In this document: positions 26,370 through 36,496 of the stretch, in pieces | Layout of the letters: each line of letters opens with the position of its first letter | Numbering within the stretch: position 1 is the stretch's first letter | Origin: Blastocatellia bacterium | Lineage (GTDB): Bacteria; Acidobacteriota; Blastocatellia; UBA7656; JADIYM01 | NCBI GenBank assembly: GCA_016705245.1 | Contig: JADIYM010000002.1 | Coordinates: 124,001-188,000, forward strand | Reading direction: 5' to 3' | Length of the DNA: 64,000 nucleotides | The notes under the pieces: model-generated | Database searches by the model: none | Seen by the model: only the letters and a program-made list of their open reading frames with translations | What the model was told of the DNA's origin: nothing | Position numbers and translations under genes: made by a program

Positions 26370-27853
26370 TCAGTAAGCCCGGGCGAAGAGAGCGACCTGC
26401 GTCGTCCTCTTGCCGGTGTAGAAACAGACGCCCTCACCCTCTTCCGCACCTTCCGGGAAGCAGCGGATCGTCGCCTTGGTCTCTTCCTTGATCGTGTCCT
26501 CGTCCTCGTCCGAGCCCGCCCAGTGAACGCGGATGAACCCACCGTCTCCGTCGATCAGTTGTCGGAAGGCGTCGTAAGACGACACGCTTCGCGTGTTCGC
26601 ATCGCGGAACTCGGTCGCCTGCCGGAGCAGACCGGCCTGGATCTCGACGAGCAGGTTGCACACGGCCTCTCCAACCTGGGCCGCGGGAATGCCGAACTGT
26701 TTGCCTTCCTTGCCGGGGACGTCCCGTCGGCCGAGCACTACGGCGTCGCCCTCGACGTCACGCGGTCCAATCTCGACCCGAACGGGCACGCCGCGCATCT
26801 CCCAGTCGTTGAACTTGTACCCGGGCGAGACGTCGTCACGCGTATCGAGCTTCACGCGCACGCCAGCTGCCTCGAGCGCAGCCTTGACCTTCGCAGCGTG
26901 CTCCATGACGAGAACGCGCTCGGGATCCTTCCGCCAGATCGGCACTATAACCGCCTGAATCGGCGCCATCACCGGAGGCAGCCGCAGTCCCTGATCATCG
27001 CCGTGCGCCATGATGGCCGCACCGACCATCCGCGTGCTCAGACCCCAACTCGTAGTATGGCAGTACTGCTTGATGTTCTCGCGGTCAAGATACTGAATGT
27101 CGAACGCCTTCGCGAAGTTCGTCCCGAGGTAATGGCTCGTGCCGGCCTGCAGCGCCCAGCCGTTCCCCATCATTGCCTCGATCGCATAGGTATCGACGGC
27201 CCCGGCAAACCGCTCGCGAGCGCTCTTGCGCCCCTTGATGACCGGAATCGCCGCGTCGTTGATCGCAAAGTCGGCATAGACGTCGAGCATGCGGAGCGTT
27301 TCCTCGACGGCCTCAGCCTCGGTCGCGTGGGCCGTGTGGCCCTCCTGCCAGAGAAACTCAGTGGTGCGAAGGAACGGACGCGTGCGCAGCTCCCATCGGA
27401 CGACGTTCGCCCACTGGTTGATGAGCAACGGAAGGTCACGATAGCTCTGCACCCAATTCGAGAACGACGAACCGATAATGGTCTCCGATGTGGGGCGGAC
27501 GACGAGCGGCTCTTCGAGCTTCGCCTCGGGGTCGGGGACGAGTCCGCCGTCCGGGCCGGCAATGAGCCGGTGGTGCGTGACGACCGCGCACTCTTTTGCA
27601 AAGCCGTCGACGTGCTCAGCCTCGCGCGCCAGGTAACTCATCGGAATGAAGAGCGGGAAGTATGCGTTGACGTGGCCCGTGGCCTTGAAACGGCGGTCGA
27701 GTCCGTCGCGAATCGCTTCCCACAACGCAAATCCGTAGGGTCGAATGACCATGCATCCACGGACCGGAGAGCTCTCGGCGAGCTCGCGTCGCGAATCACG
27801 TCGAGGTACCATCGCGAGTAGTCTTCGCTGCGGGGCGTAATCTTCTCTGCCAT
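26370..27853 (-). CDS. proS: Prolyl-tRNA synthetase, archaeal-type (frameshifted)
   Basis: ProRS charges tRNA-Pro. The gene opens at 27853 with MAEKITPRSEDYSRWYLDVI, the archaeal/eukaryotic-type N-terminus. One base is missing between 27785 and 27784 (GCGAGC where GCGGAGC is expected), and the protein resumes in another frame as ELAESSPVRGCMVIRPYG. Class II motif regions follow (VRPTSETIIG, RTTEFLWQEGHTAHAT), then the anticodon-binding domain and the conserved C-terminal Tyr in FARAY. Restoring the base gives about 494 aa, a normal length. The downstream frame stays open far upstream of the gene, but that part is not ProRS. As the gene is essential, a sequencing error is most likely. Confidence 0.93.
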
Positions 27854-28017
27854 CGTCGAAAAACCTCACCTTTTGAAAAAGACACGGGATGCTAGCGGCG
27901 CGTTCCAGTGGGTGCAAGCGTGAAACCCGCGCACTGCCGGGCGCTTGCGCGTTACGCGAGCGCTGGCGCATCATCGCGTGACCGATTTCAACCTGACGCA
28001 TTCTGTTCCTCGGCGCC

Positions 28018-28092
28018 CTTTGCGCCTTTGCGTTTTTGCGCGAACCTCCCCGTCTGTCGCAGAGTTTCGCGCAAAGACGCAAAGGCGCAGAG
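28018..28092. repeat. Imperfect hairpin of TTTGCGCC words in a divergent region
   Basis: 28018-28044 (CTTTGCGCCTTTGCG then TTTTTGCGCGAA) pairs with 28066-28092 with few mismatches. It lies between divergent proS and the M14 peptidase gene, so a terminator role for a neighbouring gene is unlikely. Its word composition matches the hairpin at 26284-26359. Confidence 0.65.
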
Positions 28093-28132
28093 AATCCGCA
28101 GAGACGCACCCACTTCAAGGAGACGACCTTCG

Positions 28133-31008
28133 ATGCGCAACTTCTTGCTTGCGTGCCTCGTGCTCGCACTTTGTCCAGCGGGACTTGTCCGCGCGGCGTC
28201 CAGTCCGCAGTCGGCTGACCGGAAGCCTGCTTTCGATCTCTATTCGCGGGGCCCCTACCGATCGGATGTGCCCAGACCCGAGTCGATCCTCGGCTACGAG
28301 CTTGGCACCCGGGAAACGACCTACTGGGAGCAGGAGCGCGTCGTCCGCGCCATTGCCGATGCCGCAACCGATCGCGTGAAGGTGTTCCCGTATGGGAAGA
28401 CGGTCGAGGGGCGTCCGCTGCGCATCGTGGCAATCTCGTCGCCCGAGAACATGGCAAGGATCGAGACGATTCGCGCGAACGCGCTGCGACTCGCCGATCC
28501 GAGATCGCTGCCTGCGGCTGAGGCGACGGAGCTCGCGCGCACGATGCCGGCAATCGTGTGGTTGAACCAGAACGTCCACGGCGACGAGTCGACGTCATTC
28601 GAGTCGGGCATGGCGCTGATCTACAACCTCGCCGCGACACAGGAACCGAAGTTGCTCGAGTCGCTCAAGAACTGCGTGGTCATCGTGAATCCGTCGTTCA
28701 ACCCCGACGGTCACGAGCGCTTCGCCGTCTACCACAACTCGATCGGCATGAACGATCCGAACAACGACGCCATCGAGCACGGCCAGCCGTGGGCGATCTA
28801 TGGCCGGTACAACCACTATCGATTCGACATGAACCGCGACAAGCTCGCAGTCTCGCAGCAGGAGGTTCGTCAGGAGATTGCGGAGTATCTGCGGTGGAAC
28901 CCTCACGTCTACGTCGATCAGCACGGCGAGGTTGATCAGTATTTCTTCCCTCCGGTCGCGCTTCCGATCAACGAGAATGCCGACCGCGCCTACCAGGAGA
29001 AGTGGCTCGATCGGTACGGGCGAGGCAACGCGGCGGCGTTCGACCGGAACTCGTGGGACTACTACACGCGCGGAATCTTCGACTTCCTTTATGTTGGCTA
29101 CCTCGACGCGTGGGCGGCGCTCAACGGCGCGATCGGAATGACCTATGAAACCGACGGCGGTGGCAATCTCGGTTTTGCGTGGCGCCGAACCGACGGCACC
29201 GTCATCACGCTTCGCGACGGGATTGCACACCACCTTGTCGCGGCAATCGCGACCATCGAGACAACATCGACGCATCGCGAAGAGCGATTGAGAGATTTCT
29301 ACGCATTCCGAAAGGCCGCGGTCGACGAGGGCAGGTCCAAGGCGATGAAGCACGTCGTCATCGTCCCGTCGAAAGACCCCGAGAGGGCGGCGACGCTGGT
29401 CGCGACGCTGCGGCGAGTCGGAATCGAGGTCGGCGTCGCGTCCGCTGCGTTCTCCACCGTCTCCGCGCACAACTACGGAGACGGCGCGAACGCTGCCGGA
29501 GTACAGAAGCGATTCGACTCGGGCGTCTACGTAGTCGATCTGGCGCAGCCGCAGGGCCGAATGGCACGCGCGTTCCTCGAACCGGACGCGAAGCTCAATC
29601 CCGAATTCGTTATGGAACAGCTCGCTCGGCGAGACCGAAACGACAAGCGGGGCAAGAATACACCGCAGGAGAGCGCGGGATTCTACGACGTGACGGCGTG
29701 GTCGCTCCCCCTGACATTCGGTGTTGAGACGTACTGGCTTGGCGACGCGCCCGCAATTTCAGCGGAGCCGCTTGGGACCGCTGTCGATCCCGAGCACGGC
29801 CGCCGTGCGCCATTCGCTCCGGAAGGCGGCGTTTCGGGCGGACGAGGCCAGCAGGCGTTCGTCTTTCCGTACGGAACGAACGCATCGGCGCGGCTCGCGC
29901 TCGCGCTGCTTCGTGAAGGTTTCCGGATCGGCGTGTCGCACTACGAGATGAGGGCGGGCGGCCGGACTTTTCCGCGAGGCGCGATCGTCGTGCGCACCGG
30001 CCGCAATCACGATTCGCTCGGTGCGCGTATCGCCCAGCTCGCGAGAAACCGGCGTCCAGGTGACGGCCGTCGACAGCCAGTACTCAGACGACGTAGCGGT
30101 TGGCGTCGGATCCGAAGAGGTCCAGCAGTTGCGCACCTCGCGAATCCTCGTGGGCGCCGGTGACGCTGTCAGTCAAACCTCGTACGGGGCCATCTGGTAC
30201 ATGCTCGAACGGGAGCTCCAATACCCGTTCACGGCGATGGATCCTGAGCAGATTCCCTACACGGATTTGCGTCAGTTCAACGTGATCATTCTCCCGGACG
30301 GCTACTCGGGCGCCTATTCGGACCGCATCGGAGCCGGTGGCCTCGAGAAGCTCCGGCAATGGGTCAACGACGGTGGAACACTTATCGCAATTGGCGGCGC
30401 GACGGCATACCTCGTCGCAAAAGATTCGAAGATGACGTCGGCACGTGCCGTCGGTTCTTCGGAGGACGAGGGCGGAAAGGACGACGGCGCACCGGCTGCG
30501 GACGACGCTTCGGATGCGCCGAAGGACGCCCCGAAGGGCAAAGAGATGACTGCAAAGGAGTCCGCGGGCAAGGACGCGACGCCCAAAGATGAGGACAAAA
30601 AGAGCTTCCCGCCGGTGAAGCCCGTGCCCGCAACTCCGCTTTATGTGCCAGGCGCGGTCTTTCGAGCCGATGTCGATCACAATTACTTCATGAGCTTCGG
30701 CTACGAAGAGAAGTCGCTCTTCGTGCCCGTCAACACCGATCTCTTTCTCCGTCCGAGCAAGGACGGTGCGAACGTTGTCGGATTCCCGAAGAATGCGAAG
30801 GTCGTCTCAGGCTTCATCTGGCCGAAGAACACGGAGCAGTTGCTTGCCGGAACGTCCTACGTCGTCGATGAGCCGACGGGCGGTGGCCACGTCATCCTGT
30901 TCACGGAAGACGTGACGTTCCGGCGGCTCTGGCGCGGGCTGGACCGCTCCCTTCATCAACGGCTTCCTGTTTGGTCCAGGTCACTCTTCCGGAACGCCCG
31001 GTTATTGA
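28133..31008 (+). CDS. M14 family zinc carboxypeptidase, secreted (two frameshifts)
   Basis: From the ATG at 28133 (AAGGAG upstream) the protein has a signal peptide (MRNFLLACLVLALCPAGLV). Its M14 domain has zinc ligands His149 and Glu152 in NVHGDE and His264 in VDQHGE, and catalytic Glu339 in MTYETDGG. The first frame ends at 30163, but homology leaves it near 30041-30046 and continues as ETGVQVTAVDSQYSDD in another frame to about 30950. It then shifts again to FINGFLFGPGHSSGTPGY and stops at 31006-31008. With both shifts repaired the protein is about 957 aa. A Lys/Asp/Ala-rich insertion lies at about 30440-30610. It should trim C-terminal residues from peptides outside the cytoplasm. Confidence 0.85.
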
Positions 31009-31015
31009 GTCGTTC

Positions 31016-31042
31016 AGCGGGGACTGTCCCTGAGTCCCCGCT
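31016..31042 (+). terminator. Hairpin after the M14 peptidase
   Basis: AGCGGGGACT (31016-31025) and AGTCCCCGCT (31033-31042) form a perfect 10-bp stem with a 7-base loop, 8 bases past the inferred stop at 31008. This supports placing the gene's end there rather than at 31067. No U-run follows. Confidence 0.6.
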
Positions 31043-31112
31043 AAACCAATTCGGCTCAGTCCCGTAGTATCCCGGAGGACGCGCGGCGCGTTCGTGGGAG
31101 TTCACCGACAAA

Positions 31113-32342
31113 ATGCAGAACTTGTTCGAAGCAGCCCGGATTGCGTCGACATCGATCTGGGCGCACAAGCTTCGCTCGTTTCTGACGCTGCTGGGTGTGA
31201 TCATCGGTGTCTCGGTCGTGATCGCAGTGGCGACGCTCATCGAGGGAGCGAACGTCTATGTCGACGACAAGCTCGCCTCGCTCGGATCCGGCGTGTTCTT
31301 TGTGACGAAGGCTTCGGTGACCAACGTCGGCGACTTCGAGAAATTCCTCGAGCAGCTTCGGAAGAACCCGGACCTCGACATGCAGGACGTCGAAGCGCTC
31401 GCCGAGCAGACCGTCATGGCAGAGCACGTCGGCGCCATCGACGGTCGCTCCGGAGAGGTGCGCAACGATACCGAGCTCCTGCAGCAAGTGGGCATCCAGG
31501 GTTGCACCCCGAACATGATCTACATGTCGCAGGTGACGCCCGAACATGGCCGCTACCTCAGTGTTTTCGACCAGAGCAACCGGCGGCCGGTGGTTTTACT
31601 CGGAAGTGAAGTCGCCGACGCTCTGTTCCCAACGATCGATCCTATCGGCAGGGAAGTCCGGGTCGACGGACTGAACTACACCGTCGTAGGCGTTGCCAAA
31701 AAGCTCGGGACGGTGCTCGGACAGTCGCAGGACAATTTCGTCATTCTTCCATTGTCCACGTACTTGAAGGTCTACGGTGTACGGCGGTCGCTCACGATCT
31801 ACGTGAAGGCCCGACCTGAAGTGACCCTCGAGCGCACACAGGACGACATCCGGACTCTGCTTCGTGCCCGCCACCAGCGTTCCTTCGACGAGTCGGACGA
31901 CTTCTCTATCGTGAACGATCAGGCGATCGCCGATCTCGCCGGCCAGATCACCGGAATCGTCGCCGCAATTGCCATTCCGATCACGCTGATCTCACTCGTC
32001 GTCGGCGGAATCGTGATCATGAACATCATGCTCGTCGTCGTTACAGAGCGGACGCGCGAAATCGGCATTCGGAAGGCCCTTGGTGCCCGGCGAAACGACA
32101 TCCTGATGCAGTTCCTCGTAGAGGCAGTAATTCTCTCAGGGACGGGCGGCGCTATCGGGGTCGTCCTCGCGTATTCGGTGATGAAGTTCGTTTCCGTCGT
32201 GTCACCGATTCCTGCGGCACTGCCGGTTTTCTGGTCGGTACTGGCCGTTTCGCTCTCAGCGGCGGTTGGGCTCTTCTTCGGCATCTACCCGGCCCTCAAG
32301 GCGTCGAAGCTGGATCCGATCGTGGCGCTACGTGCGGACTGA
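31113..32342 (+). CDS. ABC transporter permease, MacB/FtsX type (first of two)
   Basis: The product is 409 aa with the MacB topology. One TM lies at about 20-45 (RSFLTLLGVIIGVSVVIAV), followed by a large periplasmic domain to about 270. Three C-terminal TMs surround the conserved VVTERTREIGIRKALGARR segment. There is no ATPase domain. These permeases work as mechanotransmission devices for export of peptides, lipids or small molecules, driven by a separate LolD/MacB-type ATPase. The only such ATPase in the window is at 15347-16126. It is followed within 2 bases by a related permease. Confidence 0.9.
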   Translation: MQNLFEAARIASTSIWAHKLRSFLTLLGVIIGVSVVIAVATLIEGANVYVDDKLASLGSGVFFVTKASVTNVGDFEKFLEQLRKNPDLDMQDVEALAEQTVMAEHVGAIDGRSGEVRNDTELLQQVGIQGCTPNMIYMSQVTPEHGRYLSVFDQSNRRPVVLLGSEVADALFPTIDPIGREVRVDGLNYTVVGVAKKLGTVLGQSQDNFVILPLSTYLKVYGVRRSLTIYVKARPEVTLERTQDDIRTLLRARHQRSFDESDDFSIVNDQAIADLAGQITGIVAAIAIPITLISLVVGGIVIMNIMLVVVTERTREIGIRKALGARRNDILMQFLVEAVILSGTGGAIGVVLAYSVMKFVSVVSPIPAALPVFWSVLAVSLSAAVGLFFGIYPALKASKLDPIVALRAD

Positions 32343-32343
32343 G

Positions 32344-33612
32344 ATGCTCAGAATTCGAGACGACATGCGAGAGAACCTCGTGCTCGCCCTGACGACGATC
32401 TGGGAGCACAAGGTGCGTTCGTCGCTCACTCTGCTCGGCGTCATCGTGGGAACGATGACCGTAATTGCCGTGAGCTCGATCCTCACGGGAATGAACGCCC
32501 GGGTCGATCAGATTGCCGAGCAGTTCGGACCGAACGTCGCATTCGTCACGAAGCAGAGCTCTGTCGGAATCCGGTTCGGCCGGGCGCCGCAGGAAGAACG
32601 GACGCGCAAGAACCTCACGCAGGCGGATGCGGACGCGATCGCGGAGCTTCCGTCGGTGGCCGGCTCCACGCCCACGAATCGGCTCGGCAGCTTTGGTCCG
32701 TCGACGGCGACCTTCAGCGTCAAGTATCGGGATGTCGAATTCGCGCGGCCCATCATCTTCGGCGTGTATGCGAACTATCCCGACATCCGCTCGATCGAGG
32801 TAAAGCTTGGCCGGTTCTTCGTCGATTCAGAGGCGCAGCGATTCGAGCAGGTTGTGGTGATCGCGGAGTCGGTGGCCGACGCGTTATTTGCAGGGATCAA
32901 CCCCATCGACAAGGTCGTCGATATCGACGGTCGCCCGTTTCGCGTCGTCGGCGTGATGAAACGAGGTGTAGGCGGACTCTTCGGAGGCGACGGGGCTGAC
33001 GACCGCTTCATCTACGTTCCGTTTCAGACGCTCGAGAAGATGCATCCCGAGCTCGACGACGTGACTGTGACGCTGCGCGCCCGCGAAGGTCAGATGGGCG
33101 CAATGTTCGACGAGGTCACGGAGCTCCTCCGGCGACGCCGCGGCGTACGGGCGAACGAGAATAGCGATTTCGCGATCTCGACGCCCGATGCCATCTTCGA
33201 GACGATCGGCTCTCTCACTCAGATTCTCGGGCTGATCGTCGTGCCGCTCTCCGGTGCCGGCTTGCTCGTCGGCGGCGTGGGCGTGATGAACATCATGCTC
33301 GTATCGGTGACCGAGCGGACGAAGGAGATTGGTATACGTCGTGCCGTCGGGGCGCGCCGTCGGGACATCGTCTGGCAGTTCTTGATCGAGGCGATGTCGC
33401 TGACTGGCATCGGAGGTCTCCTGGGGATTCTCGTCGGGTGGTTGATCTCGCTGCTCGTGAACGTGCTCGTCCCGGCGATCCCGTCAGCGGTGCCCCTCTG
33501 GTCGGTCGTCGTTGGATTTTCGGTTTCGGTCTCGCTCGGCCTCGTGTTTGGCCTCTGGCCAGCGGTGAAGGCGGCCAGGCTCGATCCGATCGACGCGCTT
33601 CGGTACGAATGA
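32344..33612 (+). CDS. ABC transporter permease, MacB/FtsX type (second of two)
   Basis: The product is 422 aa and shows the same layout as the upstream permease: TM1 within SSLTLLGVIVGTMTVIAVSS, a periplasmic domain, then the segment SVTERTKEIGIRRAVGARR between C-terminal TMs. The two genes are likely duplicates whose products form a heterodimer. I place the start at the ATG at 32344, one base after the upstream stop; ATG 32365 is also possible because neither has a strong ribosome site. Tight spacing implies translational coupling. Confidence 0.88.
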   Translation: MLRIRDDMRENLVLALTTIWEHKVRSSLTLLGVIVGTMTVIAVSSILTGMNARVDQIAEQFGPNVAFVTKQSSVGIRFGRAPQEERTRKNLTQADADAIAELPSVAGSTPTNRLGSFGPSTATFSVKYRDVEFARPIIFGVYANYPDIRSIEVKLGRFFVDSEAQRFEQVVVIAESVADALFAGINPIDKVVDIDGRPFRVVGVMKRGVGGLFGGDGADDRFIYVPFQTLEKMHPELDDVTVTLRAREGQMGAMFDEVTELLRRRRGVRANENSDFAISTPDAIFETIGSLTQILGLIVVPLSGAGLLVGGVGVMNIMLVSVTERTKEIGIRRAVGARRRDIVWQFLIEAMSLTGIGGLLGILVGWLISLLVNVLVPAIPSAVPLWSVVVGFSVSVSLGLVFGLWPAVKAARLDPIDALRYE

Positions 33613-33665
33613 GAGAACGGCGAATCGCGTCCGTCGTGCGTGCGAGCGGCCTCATGGGGGCAGCA

Positions 33666-33694
33666 TTGACACTCCCCACCCCGCGTGGCCTAAT
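33666..33694 (+). promoter_or_regulatory. Predicted sigma-70 promoter before the DUF4912 gene
   Basis: TTGACA (33666-33671) and CCTAAT (33689-33694) are 17 bases apart, 39 bases before the next ATG. A short inverted repeat (GTTCGCG/CGCGAAC) and an AAGGAG ribosome site follow. Confidence 0.6.
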
Positions 33695-33732
33695 AGCCCG
33701 TTCGCGTTCGTCGCGAACAAGGAGCACGCGAG

Positions 33733-34776
33733 ATGTCGATCTTCACAAGCTGGGTGACGTCGCCCGGGGGCCGCAGGCCTCTCGAATTGGAACTCCCCGT
33801 CGCGCCGGCAGCCCCGAGCACGTCCGCCGTAGAGTCCGAGGAAGGTCTCTATGTCGATGCGGGCATGGAAATCCCGGAGAGTTACGGCATCGACATCGTA
33901 CGTGCTCTCGTTCAGGATCCTTTCCACCTGATGGTTTACTGGGAGATTCGACCCGAGAGCTACTCGGCGATCCAGGGGCTCTTTCCGCACGATGCCGTCG
34001 AGACGTTCAGGCCATTCATGCGTCTCACGGATCTCGACGCCGGCGACGAGGCGTACGTCGAGATTCCGCTTGCCGGTAAATACTGGTTCTCGGTCAATCC
34101 GAGCAGCAGCTTCCGTATCGACGTTGGCGCCCTGTCATCGCGTTTCGGGTTTGTCCCCATCGTCCGAAGCAATGTAGTGCACACCCCGGCGGGCACGGTG
34201 TCGACCGCTGTCGACGAGGATCCACAATTCCGTGTCGACACGCCGAGGTTCGTGAAGCTTCTTGCGGTGACGGGATTTGCCACGGATCGCGTGCTGACCG
34301 ATGTCGCCCGGGCCGAAGCCGCGATGTCAGCGGGGCTGCCGATGCCGGAATTCGTTTCGCAGCCGTCGCCGGCACTCATCGATGCGTTCTCGAGACTGCC
34401 GGAAACGGTACGGCACGCAGCCGTCCACGTTGCGGATGGCGAGTCGTTGACTCGATCGGAAATCGACCAGCTTCCCGCGTCGCTTCGACTGATGCTCGAG
34501 AGGCTTCTCGCCTCGGGCGAGTATGACGCCGAGCTCCTGACGGCGGCGTTCATGCATCTCCTGCCTCAGCTCCTGCGAAATGCGCTCGACGGAGGCATAC
34601 TCGACGATCCGGCTCATCCGTTCCACCTTCCGCCTCGGTTCGTGACTCTTGGTTCTTCGGATCAACTCCAGCGACCGCACGTGGATTGGAGCTGGATGCC
34701 GAGCATGGCGGAGTCGCTGACGCGGCGTCCGCCGGTGATTGCGCCGGACGTGCTGGATACCGTCCCGACCGCCTGA
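33733..34776 (+). CDS. DUF4912 domain protein
   Basis: The product is 347 aa. The DUF4912 region spans about residues 50-190: YGIDIVRALVQDPFHLMVYW, a typical opening, then beta-rich sequence with KYWFSVNPSSSFRIDVG. The C-terminal half is helical and unassigned. DUF4912 is often found near alpha-glucan enzymes and may bind carbohydrate; no activity is known. It precedes a GH57 glucan enzyme by 16 bases, so the two probably act together on a storage glucan. AAGGAG precedes the ATG. Confidence 0.75.
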   Translation: MSIFTSWVTSPGGRRPLELELPVAPAAPSTSAVESEEGLYVDAGMEIPESYGIDIVRALVQDPFHLMVYWEIRPESYSAIQGLFPHDAVETFRPFMRLTDLDAGDEAYVEIPLAGKYWFSVNPSSSFRIDVGALSSRFGFVPIVRSNVVHTPAGTVSTAVDEDPQFRVDTPRFVKLLAVTGFATDRVLTDVARAEAAMSAGLPMPEFVSQPSPALIDAFSRLPETVRHAAVHVADGESLTRSEIDQLPASLRLMLERLLASGEYDAELLTAAFMHLLPQLLRNALDGGILDDPAHPFHLPPRFVTLGSSDQLQRPHVDWSWMPSMAESLTRRPPVIAPDVLDTVPTA

Positions 34777-34792
34777 TCGCTCCTGGTCCGTC

Positions 34793-36373
34793 ATGGAACT
34801 CGGACTTCTCTCGATCGTCCTCCACGCGCACCTTCCGTTCGTGCGACACCCGGAGCATCCGGAATTCCTCGAGGAAGACTGGCTCTTCGAGGCGATCTCC
34901 GAGACGTACATTCCGCTCCTGCACACGTTTCAGACCCTCGTCGAGAAAGGGGTGCGCGTCCGTCTCACGATGGGCCTCACACCTCCGCTCTGCGAGATGC
35001 TCAGCGATCCTCTTCTTCAGGCCCGGTACCGCAAGCACATCGAGAAGATCGTCGAACTGACCGAGAGGGAAGTGGTCCGCACCCGCGGAACCGAATTTCA
35101 CGAGGCAGCGCTCGCACATCACCACCACTTCTCGTCGTCCTACCGGATTTACGACGAGGCGTATCACGGCGACCTCGTCGCGGGTTTCCGCGGCCTACAG
35201 AATGCCGGCGCACTCGAGATCATCACGTCCGGTGCCACCCACGGGTTCCTCCCGCTAATGAGCCGGGTCGAGGCTCGCCGCGCTCAGGTCGAGGTTGGAA
35301 AGGCCAATTACGTCAAGCACTTCGGGCGTGATCCGCAAGGTATCTGGCTCCCTGAGTGCGCATTTGCTCCGGGTGTCGACCAGCTGCTGGCCGACGCGGG
35401 CATTCGTTTCTTCTTCGTCGACGCTCACGCCATCATGTTCGGTTCGCCGAGGCCGCGCCGGGCGATCTACGCGCCTGTGATTACGCATTCCGGCGTAGCG
35501 GCACTTGCGCGGGATGTCACGACCGGAGAGCGGGTATGGTCGTCCGAGGTTGGGTATCCCGGCGATCCGTTTTATCGCGAGTTCTACAGGGACCTTGGCT
35601 ACGACCTCGATTACGACCTCGTCAGCCCGTACCTCCACTCGGACGGCGTTCGTCGAAATGTCGGCGTGAAGTATCACCGTGTCACGGGAAAGGTCGCGCT
35701 GCACGAGAAGCAGCCGTACCTCCCTTCGATAGCGGCTGAGCGGGCTGCCGTCCACGCAGGCGACTTTCTCGCGAATTGCCAGAAGCTCTCAGCGGAACTC
35801 GTGGGCACGCTCGAACGAAAGCCCATCATCGTGTCGCCCTACGACGCCGAGCTCTACGGTCACTGGTGGTTCGAGGGCCCGCAGTTCCTGAAGCATCTGA
35901 TCCAGAAGATCCATTACGATCAGGACACGATGCGTCTTGCGACGCCGCTCGACTACATCGACGAGTATCCCGAGAACCAGACGCAGACTCCTTCGGCTTC
36001 GACATGGGGCGCCGAGGGGTACAACCGAGTCTGGATCAATGCCGAGACGGACTGGATGTACTACCACCAGCATCGCGCCGAGGACCGGATGATCGAAGTC
36101 GCCCGGCGATTTCCGGCAGCGCACGGCGATCAGCAGAGGCTGCTCAATCAGCTTGCCCGCGAGCTGCTGCTGGCGCAGTCGAGCGACTGGGCCTTCATCA
36201 TCACCACGGGAACGATGGTGCAGTACGCGATCAAGCGATTCCGCGATCACATCGGACGGTTCAACGAGCTCTACGAGATGGCGGCCGCGAACCGGATCGA
36301 CATGGTCAAGCTGGCGGATTTCGAATCCCGCGACAACATCTTTCCGGAAGTCGATTACCGGGTGTACCTGTAG
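34793..36373 (+). CDS. GH57 family 1,4-alpha-glucan branching enzyme-like protein
   Basis: The product is 526 aa. GH57 regions are visible: LHAHLPFVRHPE near the N-terminus, WLPECAF containing the candidate nucleophile Glu, and SPYDAELYGHWWFEG with the candidate acid/base Asp. A DUF1957-type C-terminal helical domain follows. This architecture matches GH57 branching enzymes of the Thermus/Thermococcus type, which make alpha-1,6 branches in glycogen; a 4-alpha-glucanotransferase cannot be excluded. The ATG at 34793 directly precedes the conserved N-terminus; the ribosome site is weak. Confidence 0.87.
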   Translation: MELGLLSIVLHAHLPFVRHPEHPEFLEEDWLFEAISETYIPLLHTFQTLVEKGVRVRLTMGLTPPLCEMLSDPLLQARYRKHIEKIVELTEREVVRTRGTEFHEAALAHHHHFSSSYRIYDEAYHGDLVAGFRGLQNAGALEIITSGATHGFLPLMSRVEARRAQVEVGKANYVKHFGRDPQGIWLPECAFAPGVDQLLADAGIRFFFVDAHAIMFGSPRPRRAIYAPVITHSGVAALARDVTTGERVWSSEVGYPGDPFYREFYRDLGYDLDYDLVSPYLHSDGVRRNVGVKYHRVTGKVALHEKQPYLPSIAAERAAVHAGDFLANCQKLSAELVGTLERKPIIVSPYDAELYGHWWFEGPQFLKHLIQKIHYDQDTMRLATPLDYIDEYPENQTQTPSASTWGAEGYNRVWINAETDWMYYHQHRAEDRMIEVARRFPAAHGDQQRLLNQLARELLLAQSSDWAFIITTGTMVQYAIKRFRDHIGRFNELYEMAAANRIDMVKLADFESRDNIFPEVDYRVYL

Positions 36374-36413
36374 ACGGCGCAGAGTCCGGCAGGATCTGTG
36401 CCTTTGCGACTCG

Positions 36414-36470
36414 GTGCCTCTGTGCGCGCAGCTCTTCGTTGGTTTCGAAGAGCTGCGCGCACAGAGGCAC
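36414..36470. terminator. Perfect 25-bp hairpin between convergent genes
   Basis: 36414-36438 is the exact reverse complement of 36446-36470 with a 7-base loop. The arm reads GTGCCTCTGTGCGCGCAGC and onward. Further imperfect pairing with CTCTGTGT-like words extends outside. It separates the GH57 gene (+) from the aminotransferase (-), a bidirectional terminator position. Confidence 0.75.
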
Positions 36471-36496
36471 GAAGACACAGAGTCACGGAGCGACGC

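Noticed and set aside
26523..27821. 432-codon open frame antisense to proS
   Set aside because: The minus strand encodes ProRS with class II motifs; this is a GC-skew shadow.
27854..28640. N-terminal extension of proS through the upstream open frame
   Set aside because: The frame lacks stops, but the sequence is low-complexity and overlaps a hairpin and the M14 gene; the true N-terminus is in another frame at 27853.
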